A DNA stretch of 64,000 nt from Ophiobolus disseminans (lineage: Eukaryota > Ascomycota > Dothideomycetes > Pleosporales > Phaeosphaeriaceae). The notes beneath the pieces were generated by a model. It was not told the origin of the DNA, ran no database searches, and saw only the letters and a list, made by a program, of their open reading frames with translations. The stretch is taken from NCBI GenBank assembly GCA_010093685.1, contig MU006225.1, positions 378,507-442,506 on the forward strand. The letters run 5' to 3'. Numbering within the stretch: position 1 is the first letter of the stretch; each line of letters opens with the position of its first letter. Made by a program: the position numbers and the translations under genes. Positions 45,117 to 56,731 of the stretch are shown one piece after another.

Positions 45117-46289
45117 TCAAGCACCCAAGTCCCTGCCCTTTCCCTTATCGCCTGAGTCCATTGTATCCGCCGAGCCCGTAAACGCCTGCTGAATAGGCGG
45201 CCGTGGCTTCGATGCAATGTCCAATTCCGCAAACTTAGGTCGTACCTGGAAGATGTTAACGCGCGCAGCGTTGAAGACTTGTTCGGATGGCGGTATGGCT
45301 ACAGCGAGGTTCGTGTTCTCGGTGAGGCGCGTGATGAAGAACATGAAGCGCCCGGTTTTGATCTGCATTTCGGCGAAGTTGGCGCTGCCGGCGGGGATGT
45401 TGGTGTGGCGGCTGGTAGACTAGTCAGTGCGTGGATTCTTCACATCTGGAACACCGAGTGCTGAAGATTGAGGGTGTGTACGTACGCCATGCTCTGCTTG
45501 TGTGTCTTGAGGATGCTTGAAATTCGCTCAAACCGGTCAGTAAATGGGTTGGGCTCTTCGGTCTTCCTTGTCACGTGTGCGACGGTCAAGCACGTCGTGC
45601 GCTCGTACAGTATCAACTCTCGCGCGTCGATGACTTCAGCCAGCTGCTCCAATAAGGCCTCGATTGTGCCCGCGTTCGGTATGAGATAGTATATGATCTT
45701 CGTCCATGCCTTGTACAGGCTCTGGTCCCAGATACTTGTCGCAAAGAACTCAACCGTGTCTTTGAAGCCTTCGGATGCTTCTCTGATGTAGTCAGCGCGC
45801 TCGTCGAACATGGCTTGGCGGAGCCGATTCTGCACGAGATCCATCTTGTGAATGAGACAGAAGACCTTGGCGCCGGGACTGCATTCGTGGAGGGCGCGTA
45901 TGATGTTGGAGTAGGAGATGACATCGGCGGGGAATTCGCGCGATTCGATGTCGAAGACGAAGATGAGGACGGCGACGGAGCCGAAGACGTGGTTGCGAGA
46001 TTGCGTGAGGTAGTTCTCGACGAAGCCATCTTGACTGGAGGCTGTCAGTATGCAGCCACGTCGAATCATCTCATCTGGTTGCATACCCTCCGCAATCCCA
46101 GAGGTTGAGCATCAGATTTCCCATGAACTTGATGTTGCTATGCTCCACGTCGATGGTTGCGCCCAGTCGCCGGACGTCCTTTGCGACGTAGTTACTGAAG
46201 ACAATGCTTCTCATCGATGACTTTCCCGCTCCACTCTTGCCCATGAGTAACACCTTGCGCTGCTTCTGGCGCTTCGCTGTGGAATTCAT
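45117..46289 (-). CDS. gtr1: Gtr1/RagA-type GTPase
   Basis: Three exons: 46289-46087, 46034-45486 and 45411-45117 (introns of 52 and 74 nt), giving 348 residues. The N-terminus has a P-loop, LLMGKSGAGKSSM. The G3 motif WDCGGQDGF is formed across intron 1, and the G4-type HKMDL is typical of Rag GTPases, which lack the classic NKxD. VENYLTQSRNHVF and the C-terminal roadblock-like half support RagA/B/Gtr1 rather than RagC/Gtr2. Rag heterodimers sit on the vacuole or lysosome and signal amino-acid sufficiency to TORC1. The second intron uses GTACGT and an acceptor at TACCAG that keeps frame; a nearby alternative (GTACAC with CTAG) would add a few residues. Confidence 0.9.
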
Positions 46290-47186
46290 ATCGGCTCTAC
46301 GTTTGATGATGTGTGCGGGGAGACGAAATCAAGGGTATTGAATGCTAAATTGTGAAGAATCGAGTTTGGCTGGAAGTCGTAGTCGGTGACTTGAGGTTGC
46401 GACGCTGCCAGAGCGCGAAGTTGTGGGCTTACCGATGACGTTATCGTAAACACTGTGCCTGAGTGTGGTGGAAACGATTGTAGGTATCTGTAAGATAGAC
46501 TGTGCATACACCATCAAAGTTTGACATTAAATATGCACGGCCGGTGTCAGGGCCGAAAACGGTGCCCAAAGAAGCGACCGCGTGTATCGTCGCGAGTCGC
46601 GAGGCTGACAGGCAGCTGTGGAGCTTGGACGCGGAATCGCACGTGTTCCGATTCGCTGTGCAGCCACCATTTCAGAACGCGGGGATTCGGCCGTGCTCAA
46701 GCCCGGCACTCTACACGGAGACACATTTGATTTATGCATGTGGGCAGCGGTGCAACGAACATCAAAATTAGGGTATTCAGTCCAGTTATGGAGCTAGATC
46801 TCGGTGATAACCGCCTGGCGCAACTCATACGGACCGACATGTTCTTCTTCATATGTAAACTTCCGTGAAGACTGAACAAAACACAACAAACGGCTGTGCC
46901 AGCTAGGTGTGAAGCAGAAGGGCTGCTAAACCAGGCATGGAATAGCGCACGGCTTGCAATGATGAAAGAAGAGAAGATGGATAATATGAACAAGAAGTGT
47001 TCCACCAAACATTGACCGTAGATCGTACGTCGTAAGTGGCTGTTGAACTTGGCCGTGAAGAGAAGGAATTTTGCAGCAAGTGGTACACGGGGACCACCGC
47101 CAAAAGGTCGGTAAAGTGCCTCCGAGATGCGTGCGAAACATAATGAAGCGAAAGACGAGGCTACAAGGAGAAGCTCCTGGGTATCT
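46290..47186. other. Intergenic region upstream of gtr1, downstream of urc4
   Basis: About 0.9 kb. It holds the gtr1 promoter and the 3' UTR of the Urc4-like gene. Short open frames on both strands show no family features. Confidence 0.5.
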
Positions 47187-48836
47187 TTAGAAAACAGTTC
47201 CATCCGACAGAATCATGATTGGTGGCTCCTTTGTGTTGGGCCGCGACACCTCTGCAATCTCTCGACCTCCCTGTAAACTCTGTTAGCTGCATCCCTGGAC
47301 AATTAGGCGCGTCGTCCGGCTCACCTTCCAGCTTCCAGCCTCGAGCATTTGTGCCAAGTTCAACTTGTCAGAACCGCTTAAGCCCAATAGGTTGTTAACC
47401 TCCACAAGCAGGTCGTCCAATAGACCGACTGTAACCGCGCGCCACTCGACAATTACATCGTCATCGGCTGTGAACATTGGCACGACCTCCATGCTTGGCT
47501 GGCCTTTCAGCTGTGCGTTGCGCTCGTACTGCGCGAGGCCGCGCTTCTGGTCCTCTGACTTCAAGGTCAGGAGGCCGGTGTCGATGAACAGCCCACCGTT
47601 GCGGTATTCTGGTAGCCCGGTCAGAAGTTCGGCACCTGCGAAGTGCACGTGGAGAAGCTTCGTCATTGGGACCATGAGCGAGTAAGTCAGCCACTGCGTG
47701 AGCTTGTGGAATGGCACGATGTTTTCCCACGGGTGTGTGGGATGCGATGGCATGACAGAGCATGGCCACGCGTCGCCGATCGGGAACCCATCGATTTGCG
47801 TGCGAGTTGCAGGCCATATGGGCGTCAGGCTCTCCATGAGCGTGTTCCAGAGCGTGGGTAGAGGAATGATGGGGACCGAGGATGCCTGGGTCGTTGGGTG
47901 CGAGAGCAAGTAGTCTAGAGTGGTCAGTGGGTGTCTTGTGGGGTGCGGTTGAAATACCCACCGAGCATGTTGCCCGGCCGCGCCTCCAGCCCAAAGACCT
48001 CCTGGTTCTGCAGCGCCTCTCCAAGCCTGAGCAGAAGGTTGGTGCGTCCTTCCAGACCGTCGATGGGGTTAGACTCGGTGACCTGGAGCCCACGCGCCAT
48101 AGTCGCCAGGTCCAGCTTCTTCAGCCCAGCACTGTCAACCTGGCACAGCTCCTTGGGGTCGCTGCTGAATGCGCCGGCCTTGAACATCTCGAGACTGGCG
48201 ACCGCAAGGCCCTCACTGCGCCGGTATATCCTCCCAGACTCCTTGCTCTTGTATTGCCATTTTGTGCCGGCGCCCGCGTCGAGCAGGACGGAAACGAGGA
48301 ACAGGTCGAGCAGGCGGCGCGTGCGCTCCTGGTTGTCCACCGACGACGGCCACGACGCCATCAATTGGTCGATGCGCGGTCGGCCACCGACGTCGAAGTG
48401 CTGCCACCGGCCGTGTGGGGGAATCGCGGCGTAGTCGGGCGCATAGTCTCTCTGATGCACTGTCAACCACGGCCACTGCACATGGGCCGCGCCTTCCTCA
48501 GGCGTTGCTTACCTTGATTATCGACACTACAAAACTGGCTACATCGTGGAACTTGCTCATGTCAACCGTGAAGTGCTTGAGCTGGTTCTTTTTGGCCTTC
48601 TCGAGCACCAGCTTGGAGCGCTCGCGCACTGCATAGATGCTGCGCAGGTACCCGGCCGGGTCGAGTGCTGGGTCGGGCGCTTTGGGGAGCGGCACGTCGG
48701 GGAATGAAGTTGGCCTGGAGCCGTTGGGAGTGGGGCCAGGGGAGCGCAGCGAGTTGTTAGACGAGTTTGGCTGGCTGCCATGCAGAGAGTCGCCTTGCCC
48801 GGGCTTGGAGCCCTTGTTGCGGTTGAAAAGTCTCAT
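47187..48836 (-). CDS. Urc4/Urg3-type uracil catabolism protein (DUF1688)
   Basis: Four exons: 48836-48513, 48451-47962, 47914-47325 and 47270-47187 (introns of 61, 47 and 54 nt), 495 residues. The N-terminal about 45 residues are Ser/Pro/Gly-rich. The conserved block SIIK-RDYAPDYAAIPPHGRW is formed across intron 1 and fixes its acceptor. NMLDYLLSHP is formed across intron 2. The last exon supplies the family C-terminus, GREIAEV...ILSDGTVF. Family knowledge: URC4 in Lachancea and urg3 in fission yeast are needed for, or induced in, uracil catabolism; the biochemical activity of the protein is not established. Probably soluble. Confidence 0.88.
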
Positions 48837-50465
48837 TGTTGCGGCGACAGCGCGATGGCGGGTGAGAGGGTTCAGGCGGAAGGTGCTCCTGCTGCTGCGA
48901 GGACTAGGAAGGCACGGTCTGTCGAGGGCAGAAAGAACGAGCCGCGCTAGTTCTGAGCGCGGAAGCCACCTCAGGGAACCTTAACAAAGAAACCGATGCT
49001 GAACCGCGCCGCGCTCGGGCCAGGGACCATGCGGGCGCCTCTATGTGGAGACGCGCAAATCCAAATGATTGTCGCGACGCTGAGTGCTACTCTGCAGCTT
49101 GCAAGGGATGCGCCTGCCGGCTCACCACCCCTGGCCTCCGCGCAGTTGACTTGCAGCGAGCTACCTACAGCATGCCACTGTAAGCTGCATCGTCCCCCAC
49201 CGTTATGCCGGACCTGCAGGCTTCGATTCTGCGACCCGTCCCCTACAATGGTATAAAGGCACTCGTCGTCTTCACTCGGCCAAGTGCTTGTGGGCGTCGT
49301 GTTTCGCGGGACGCAAACCGGCCTCCTTGGGGACAAGCTCCAATATCCGTCCAGGTTCCCAGACTATCGGCAGTGCTCCACAACAAGACTAGGCGCGCAC
49401 AACTACGCCTTGAAGCGCTGCATAACCTTCACGCAGTCACCCAACCGGGCCCTTCGCACATTCAAGTAGCCACGTTTGATTCAGGCCGGCTCGCAGTCAC
49501 TGCTCACATCAGCGAAACGTGTCACCCACGCGAGGTGCATCCAAGCACGGAACCCGCCAGGAACCAACATCGGTAAGCTGGGGGACATGCGGGATCCAAG
49601 CAACAGACCGATCCATGGCCATGGGTTCGTGACAGTTCGCGGGCCAGCGGGTCGGCAGTCCCGCTATCTGAGCGCCCCCATCTGGCACTGGCCTGCCTAT
49701 TCAAACAGTTGGAGCGATCAACAGGTCCACTTCCTGTTCCGGGGTTGCAACAATCACCCCAACAAGGCACCACAACATCAGTCCTTGCCATTGCACACCT
49801 TGTGCCGCAACACGGCACAGTCGAATCAACGTTCGGGCCGAGTCATAAGATGAGACGACCGAGCCGATGCTGCATGTTCTGAGGCTTCCCACGAGGATAG
49901 CCCTGTCAGGGGTCGACCACCGGGACTGTCCCGCATGCCCGTGCTGCAACTCCGCCGTCGTGGTTGTGGATCGAAGGAGCGCCTCTGAACTTGCTGTGCG
50001 TGACCATGTTCGATCTGGGATAGACATACAAGCACAAAGGCGCTGCGGTCGGAATTGTATTTGCACCAATGTTGTGAGATCGTTGGTGCAATTAACCAAG
50101 AAGGATCTGTGAATAGCCGGTCATGCACCGCCTTCACAAAGTGTGTCCGTGGAAACATGACCACGCCTCTGTCTGTGAAGCCTACATCTACACGTTCTCC
50201 TCATATCAGAAACCAGCAACTCGGAGTGACGACGATATCTGCAAGGGCAGGCACGTGGCTGTAGAGCCCAGGCCCGAATCTGGCCATGCGTGATGGTGAA
50301 GGCGTGCGCACGTGGCAGCCGTGGCGGTGCGTGTGGCGGTGCGGCAAGCGCGACCGACGTGCATGCATGCTCCCTTGCGAAACCGACAATACAGAAGTGC
50401 AACTTGCAATCATGATATAACTTTTGTTCGCAAACACTCCACCACTTGTCGACTCGTATTTCATC
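48837..50465. other. Long divergent intergenic region, 1.6 kb
   Basis: Lies between the start codons of the Urc4-like gene (minus) and the auxilin-like gene (plus). GC-rich, with many overlapping open frames on both strands, none with recognisable domains or consistent splicing. I regard it as promoter sequence with no supported gene. Confidence 0.5.
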
Positions 50466-53370
50466 ATGGACGATCTAGCTGGCCTTGACTGGTCTCAGCC
50501 CGCCAAAAAGCCCTCCAACAGCCCCGCGGCCTTTCCTCCCTTCCGCCAGAGCCCCACCCCACAGCTCTCTGGCCGCTCTACACCTCTGGCCAGCCTTCCT
50601 GCGCAGCAATCAGGGCCTCGAGCGAGTCCTGCAGCCGGCACCGCCTTTAAACCGCCCTCGAAACCCGCGACGCCTGCGAACGACAGCTTCGCCGGTCTCG
50701 TGTCCTTCAACAGCGGGAAAGCTGCGACCAGCAACCTCTCGTTACAGGAGCGCCAGAAGCAGATACAGGAGGAGAAGCTGAAGCTAGAGGCGGAGCGAAG
50801 GAGACAGTATGACGCGACTTTTGGAGCTGCCGATTCGAAGCATTGGGACACACTGGGAAGTAGGAAGAGCACGCCAGAGCCTGCGTCTTTTAGTACCATC
50901 CGGCCAGTTGCAAACGTATCTGGAAGCCAAGGGCTCTCACGGGCAATCAACAAGCCTTTCGCTGGTCTCGACACCACTTACAAGCGGCCAGTGCAGTCTC
51001 CACCATCCGAGGACGACATTCTGGCAGCATTCAACAAGGCCGCCCCTGTAGATACCTCGAGCCACTTTCCTCCTGTGACACTTGGCAGCGGCCGAAACAC
51101 GCCCGCACATAGCACGAATGTGTCTCGGGGCCAAACGCCACTTCCGCAAGTCTCAAGTAGCAACGCGTTCGTCGACGATGACGACGACATGTTCGGCCTC
51201 AAGCAGATGGCTCAAAAGCCCAGGTCTCCAGCACCGCCACTGCGAGGAAACGACGGCGATGACGATATACTCGGATTGCTCGGCAAGCCTGTTTCGCAAT
51301 TTGAGGAAACGCAAAGGGCAGAGCAACAAGCGGAGCAAGCGCAAGCTGAGATTTCAACACCACCACCTAGACCCATGAACGCCAACGACAAAGCGGTTGC
51401 CGAGCTTGTCGATATGGGCTTCCCGGCGGATCGGTCTGCAATTGCGCTTGCGACGACAGAGTCCGGACTAGATGTACAGGCAGCAGTAGGATGGCTGTTG
51501 AATCAAGCTCACGCAGAAGCGAAACAGAAGACACAAGGTCGTTCCCATTCTCAGTCAAGGCACAGTCCAGACCAGTTCGAGGAACAGCCAAGACGGAATG
51601 GCAGTAGGGCCCGTACGAGAAACGCACGCGAGAGCGAGCCGATACCAGCATGGATGAAGGGTGAAGAGGGGCGGAGTCGATCTGGTCAGCGCCGGCAAGA
51701 GGACGGAGGCCAGGAGAAGGATGTTACCCAATTAGCCTCAGACATTGGGAGCAGTCTGTTCAAATCGGCGAATTCACTTTGGAAGACAGGTCGCAAACAA
51801 GTACAAAGAGCTGTGGCCGACTTCCAACAAGATGGTGATCCTAATGTGCCCAAATGGATGCGAGATGCGCAGGCGGCGGAGATTGCCCCTCGGCAATCAC
51901 AAAAGCAGAGATCAGATCTTAGCGCGACTGACGAGGCAATGATGCTAGAGGCTGGCGGTCGCCCATTGAACCCCTCTCGTACGAGCGAGATGCGACAGCA
52001 TACAGACCGTCTGCCTTCACGACAGCAAAGAGACCAGACACTAGGAGGTAGTGGCCACCCTGATCGCATGTCGTCTCGATCTCCGGCTCCGCGACAACAA
52101 ACACCGAGTCTCGACAAACGACCAGCAACACGATTGACAAGGCAGGAAGTGGAGGCTCAGAGTGCACAAGCATACGTCAGTCCCGCACGCAGGAAGAAAG
52201 CCACGCCACAACCACAGCCCGACCTCTTTTCGTCTGAGCCTGTCAATACTGCCCAGTCCTCGCGACAGCCACCACCTGCGCAATCTAGAAACCCGTTTCT
52301 TCAGGCCACCTCGACTCCCAAACCAAGAACGCCCGCAAGAACACCATCCCCACCTCGACCTAAAGCACCGCCTCGACGAATACCGCCCGTATCCTCCTCT
52401 GCACTTAGCTCATCATCGGCCGACCGGCAAAAGGGGTCCGAGGCGTTCAAGCGTGGCGACTACTCTGCTGCTCACTCTGCTTACACGTCTGCACTGAGTC
52501 CTCTTCCACAGTCGCATCCCGTTACTATCATTGTATTATGCAATCGCGCAGTCACAAACATCAAGGTTGGCGACCCCAAGGCAGCTGTTGCTGATGCGGA
52601 CGCTGCACTAGCCATCATCGGCGTATCGCGGGGCGAGGGAGAGCAAATTGCCACAGGTGGTATCGAAGGCGAAAAGGACATGAGAGAGTTCTACGGCAAG
52701 GCTTTAATGCGAAAAGCTGAAGCGCTCGAGAACATGGAGAAATGGGCCGATGCGCACAATGTCTGGAAAGAAGCCGTACAGAGTGGTGTTGGGGGTGCAA
52801 TTAGTATCTCAGGCCGTAACCGTTGCGAGAAGGCCGCGAGTGGAAGCAACAAGGTCGCTGCTGCAAAGCGTCCACTGCCAGCTCGCAAACCTGCCGCTCC
52901 AAGACCGTCTGCGATGTCTGATCTTGGTGGCGGCTTTGCAAAAGACTCTGAGGCCGTGAAGCGCATGAAAGCTGCCAACGCCGCAGCAGAGAAAGCAGAC
53001 GATGAAAAATTTGCACTTACAGACCAAGTTGATGCCAGGCTCATCGCATGGAAGGGAACAAAAGCCGATAACCTACGGGCGCTGCTAGGGTCTTTGGACA
53101 AGGTGCTCTGGCCAGAAGCTGGTTGGAACAAAGTCAATATGGGCGATCTCGTGATGCCGAACAAGGTCAAGATCATCTACATGAAGGCGATTGCCAAGGT
53201 ACACCCCGACAAGGTATGCTATTCGATATGATATACACATTGAGAATGAGCACTGACAGAGACTCTAGATTTCACAATCGGCTACGGTCGAGCAGAGGAT
53301 GGTTAGTGCAGCGGTCTTTGCGACGTTAAATGAAGCCTGGGATAAGTTCAAGACAGATAATAATCTATAG
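50466..53370 (+). CDS. Auxilin-like UBA-TPR-J-domain protein (Swa2 type)
   Basis: Two exons, 50466-53213 and 53269-53370 (55-nt intron), 949 residues, starting at MDDLAGLDW. Most of the N-terminal half is Pro/Ser/Gln-rich with clathrin/adaptor-type short motifs (DDLAGLDW; DDMFGL; DDILGLLGKP). A UBA domain lies at about residues 304-345 (AELVDMGFPADRSAIAL), TPR repeats at about 655-770 (GSEAFKRGDYSAAHSAYTSAL), and a C-terminal J domain at about 855-949 with HPDK immediately before the intron. This UBA-TPR-J order is that of yeast Swa2, the auxilin that recruits Hsp70 to uncoat clathrin vesicles. The final exon (VEQRMVSAAVFATLNEAWDKF) completes the J domain. Confidence 0.92.
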
Positions 53371-53921
53371 CCATCGTTGACATAGGTAGTAATTAAGGGC
53401 ATTACTATCCGTGGCCCGCCAAAATTCATCAGTAGTATGCCCACCCACATCCATTTTTTTGCATGCTGTAATACCCGAACCAGCACGTGCGCTAGCGTGG
53501 CCGATGCGGCTTAAGGCTCGCTCGCTCGTTCCTGCAGAAAGAAGCTGATCCCTGTACCCCGGATTTCTCGGCGTTATGTGGCTTGTGCTTCATTGGAACT
53601 TTTCACTCGTGCAGTCATCGCCAACCATCTCAACCACACCACTGTTATTATTAATTTTGACCAGTCACATCACACCTTTTCTTCAGACAGCAATTGATTG
53701 TATTTGCCTGCGTATCGAAAACCAACTTGTTGCTGTCGTACACAGGAACAATCATTGACACGGCTTCAAGGTGCGACTGTGGACATATTCGCAACAGCTC
53801 TCCCATCACTGGCGCATTCTCGAGTGGATCGATAAAGCATTTCATTTGTCTCTTGTACACAGTGTGGACTCATTGGACTGTGAAATTGGACGGAAAGTGA
53901 GGCACCTACGTCATAGCCACA
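53371..53921. other. Intergenic region
   Basis: 550 bp between the auxilin-like stop and the PQ-loop start, both on the plus strand. It contains the terminator of the first and promoter of the second. No gene seen. Confidence 0.55.
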
Positions 53922-55151
53922 ATGTTTCCTCCATCACAAGGCCTACGCCTGGATATCGATGCCATTAGTCAAATATTTGGATCGATAAGCATTGCTTGCT
54001 GGATAGGTGTGTACCCCTGTGCGACTGTCTGCATTGGTTTCACAACGTAAACACGATAGCTTAGCTAATTCGTGCTACAGTCGTCTTCTCACCCCAAATT
54101 ATCGAGAACTGGAGAAGAAATTCGGCAGAAGGATTGTCAGTAGTCTTCATTGTAGTATGGCTACTCGGAGACTTCTTCAACATCATCGGCGCGGTACTCC
54201 AGGGTGTGCTACCGACCATGATTATTTTGGTAAGTAGCGTATCAATGAGTTGGATATCAGATAGACACTAATTGCGCATCGTAGGCTGTTTACTACACAT
54301 TGGCAGACATAGTACTTCTTCTCCAATGCTTCTGGTATAAAGGATTCACGCTTCGCGATACTTATAACAAGCCCGGCAACGAGACGGATAGTGAAGCAAC
54401 TACCCCATCAGAGCGCTCACCGCTTCTCTCAGCCCAGCGCCACCCAGCAGATGGCTCCTCATTTGTCAATGGAAACGGCCATGAAGTTGTTCGGCCTCGC
54501 ATCTCAGATATCGACAGACGCCATTCCTCTCACTCCCAAGGTTCATTCCGCGAACGCTACCTCTCCATCGACGGGACGCATCTCTCTCCCGTGACCCCAC
54601 TGCATGACGATCCTACCCACAAGACTCCGCCTCGTCCGCAACCTATGCAATCTACTGTGCGAACCGTTGTTTTCAATCTTGGTACGATCATTCTCGTCAT
54701 CGCAGCAGGCATATTCGGATGGTGGCTCAGCGCCTCCCGCGCCCCACCTCACGACGACACGCACGACCCCTCCTCAGATTCAACCCTGCATTTCAATTTC
54801 TGGGGCCAGATATCAGGATATGTCTGCGCCGCTTTATATCTCGGGTCACGTGTTCCCCAACTCCTCTTGAACTACCGGCGCAAGTCCACGGAAGGCATCA
54901 GCATGCTGTTCTTTTTGTTTGCGTGTCTTGGTAACCTGACATACGTGTTGAGTATATTGGTGTACAAGCCGCGGTGCGGAAGCGACGGGATATGTGGCGA
55001 TGAAGAGGGCCGCAGGGTGTATGGGAAATATGTTGCTGTGAACGCCAGTTGGTTGCTGGGCAGCTTTGGGACGTTGCTTTTGGATGCGGGAGTGTTTGTG
55101 CAGTATTTCATGTATAGGAAAGAGGAGGAGAGCGATAGCGAGGACGAGTAG
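53922..55151 (+). CDS. PQ-loop vacuolar amino-acid transporter (Ypq/PQLC2-like)
   Basis: Three exons: 53922-54006, 54081-54229 and 54285-55151 (introns of 74 and 55 nt), 366 residues. The two PQ-loop signatures are VFSPQIIENWRRNSAEGLS in exon 2 and VPQLLLNYRRKSTEGIS in exon 3. Hydrophobic segments predict seven transmembrane helices: three around the first PQ loop, then a hydrophilic loop of about 100 residues rich in Ser and Pro, then four. Yeast Ypq1-3 and animal PQLC2 export cationic amino acids from the vacuole or lysosome. The acidic C-terminus ends EEESDSEDE. The start ATG is the only one in frame before the first helix. Confidence 0.9.
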
Positions 55152-55459
55152 ATATAGTCAGGGACAGAAACGAGGCGGTGCCGTTGCGACGCAGAGTGGT
55201 TTTTAAGTGAGCTTTCAGGTTGTGGCCCACTCAGAGCATTAAAATGGCGGTGGCTACAAGATGGTTGAGCAACGTTGCGGAAGATACTGGAGATATCCGT
55301 GGTATCTTGGGGTACAAAAGCGGAGAAAAGGTGACAAGGAATCGGTCGCTATACATGACGGGCTGCAAAGGCTCGATCTGGGGGTTCGAGAGATGTTCGA
55401 GATTGAATTATGCACATACAAGACTACTATGAATTTCCCTTGTGTGGTGTCCCAAAATT
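55152..55459. other. Convergent intergenic region
   Basis: 308 bp between two facing stop codons. It must contain both 3' ends. No gene. Confidence 0.55.
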
Positions 55460-56091
55460 TCACTCCTTCGCTTTCCCCTTTAGGCTCAGCTTCGCAACCT
55501 CCTCCTCGATGCCGACGTCAACTTCCTTCTGCAGCCCCTTGAAAAGTCCCATCTTGAACAGCACCTCGTACCACACGAACAACGGCGCCAAGAACAGCGC
55601 CTGCACCAGATTGTCTAGCAGCGCGGGTTTTCTCCCCTCGTACTTACCATGTCCAACAAACTGCGCGATCCAGCTCACAACATGCACGGCTATCGCGACC
55701 GTGTTCACTTTCGTCTTGTTGTACTTGCCAAGGAGCTTGTTGGCCAGCGCGGCAAAGGACATGATTATAGGCGTTGCGGACAAGCCGGCGAGGTTGGGCG
55801 AAAGGAGGAGGTACAGGGTGGAGTAGGTCACGGCGGCGAGCGTGCCTAGGTTGAGGGGGAGGTTTAGGCGTGTGAGGAGTGTATTATGGCGAGCTGAGAT
55901 GGATGGTGTATTCGAGCCCTGTGGGAGGGGTCAGTGAGACGGCGGCATAAGACGAGGGCAATGCAACGGACAAACACGAAGCCGGTGGCTAGCAGCACGG
56001 GGACGCATGCTATGTGGATGGCGACGTTGGTTGGGTCGCGATGGTATGCGCCGTAAAAGACGAGGTTCTTCTTGAGGTCGAAAAGCGGCAT
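55460..56091 (-). CDS. Mpo1-like membrane protein (DUF962; 2-hydroxy fatty acid dioxygenase type)
   Basis: Two exons, 56091-55972 and 55918-55460 (53-nt intron), 192 residues. The N-terminus MPLFDLKKNLVFYGAYHRDPTN is followed by IHIACVP; the second exon has VHVVSWIAQFVGHGKYEGRKPAL. The conserved histidines in HRDPTNVAIH and VHVVSW...GHG are the presumed Fe(II) ligands of this family. Yeast Mpo1 is an ER dioxygenase acting in phytosphingosine alpha-oxidation and is about 174 residues. Several hydrophobic helices are present. The donor I use (GTCCGT) is weak; GTGTTT six bases upstream would also keep frame and remove two residues. Confidence 0.88.
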
Positions 56092-56731
56092 CGCAAAGGC
56101 TTTGGACAGAGCATGTTGGGGGCGTGAGCGAGCATATCAGGTGTGCGGACGGCCCGGTGTGCTGATGCGGGGGGCTTGCTTGCTGCAGGGTTGCGGACAG
56201 GCCGAGGCATCTTCGCTCACGACACCTGATTGGACGTGGATGACAGTTTCCCACGTGCTTCATCGCCTGCATGTGAAGTCAACGGGGCACGCTAGACTGG
56301 TCATGATGTGGAGATGGTTGTGGTAGCGCGCAGTGAGCCATCTCTATCTACACGACACCTCGATGATCTCCAAAGCCAACTCGTGGCACACAGCTCGCAG
56401 TGACGCGCAAAACGATGGCTCGGCGCATGGTCTCGTGACGTGCTTAGGACAGCACGGCAGATACCTTTTTTATCTATACAAGTCTGTGCATTACTGTTCG
56501 ATGATCAATCATCCGTGCCTGCATTATCGTATTAGGGAAGGGGCAAGCTACCGTGGCTGACACCACGCAGCTACTATGGATATAAAACGAAGGCAATAGG
56601 AACGGACACCACGATTACATCAATGACTCAATGTCGCACCCGCAAGCCAGATCTGTCCGTCCTCTCCCCTGATCCAGAACTCATCAACCATACGCTGCTC
56701 CTGATCTCGTTGGGCGTGACAGTACAAGGGG
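56092..56731. other. Intergenic region upstream of the Mpo1-like gene
   Basis: 640 bp between the Mpo1-like start and the transporter stop, both genes on the minus strand. No supported coding sequence. Confidence 0.55.

Noticed and set aside
49000..50400. Possible gene(s) in the 1.6-kb divergent spacer
   Set aside because: Open frames of 60-130 codons occur on both strands with no domain, codon pattern or splice consistency.
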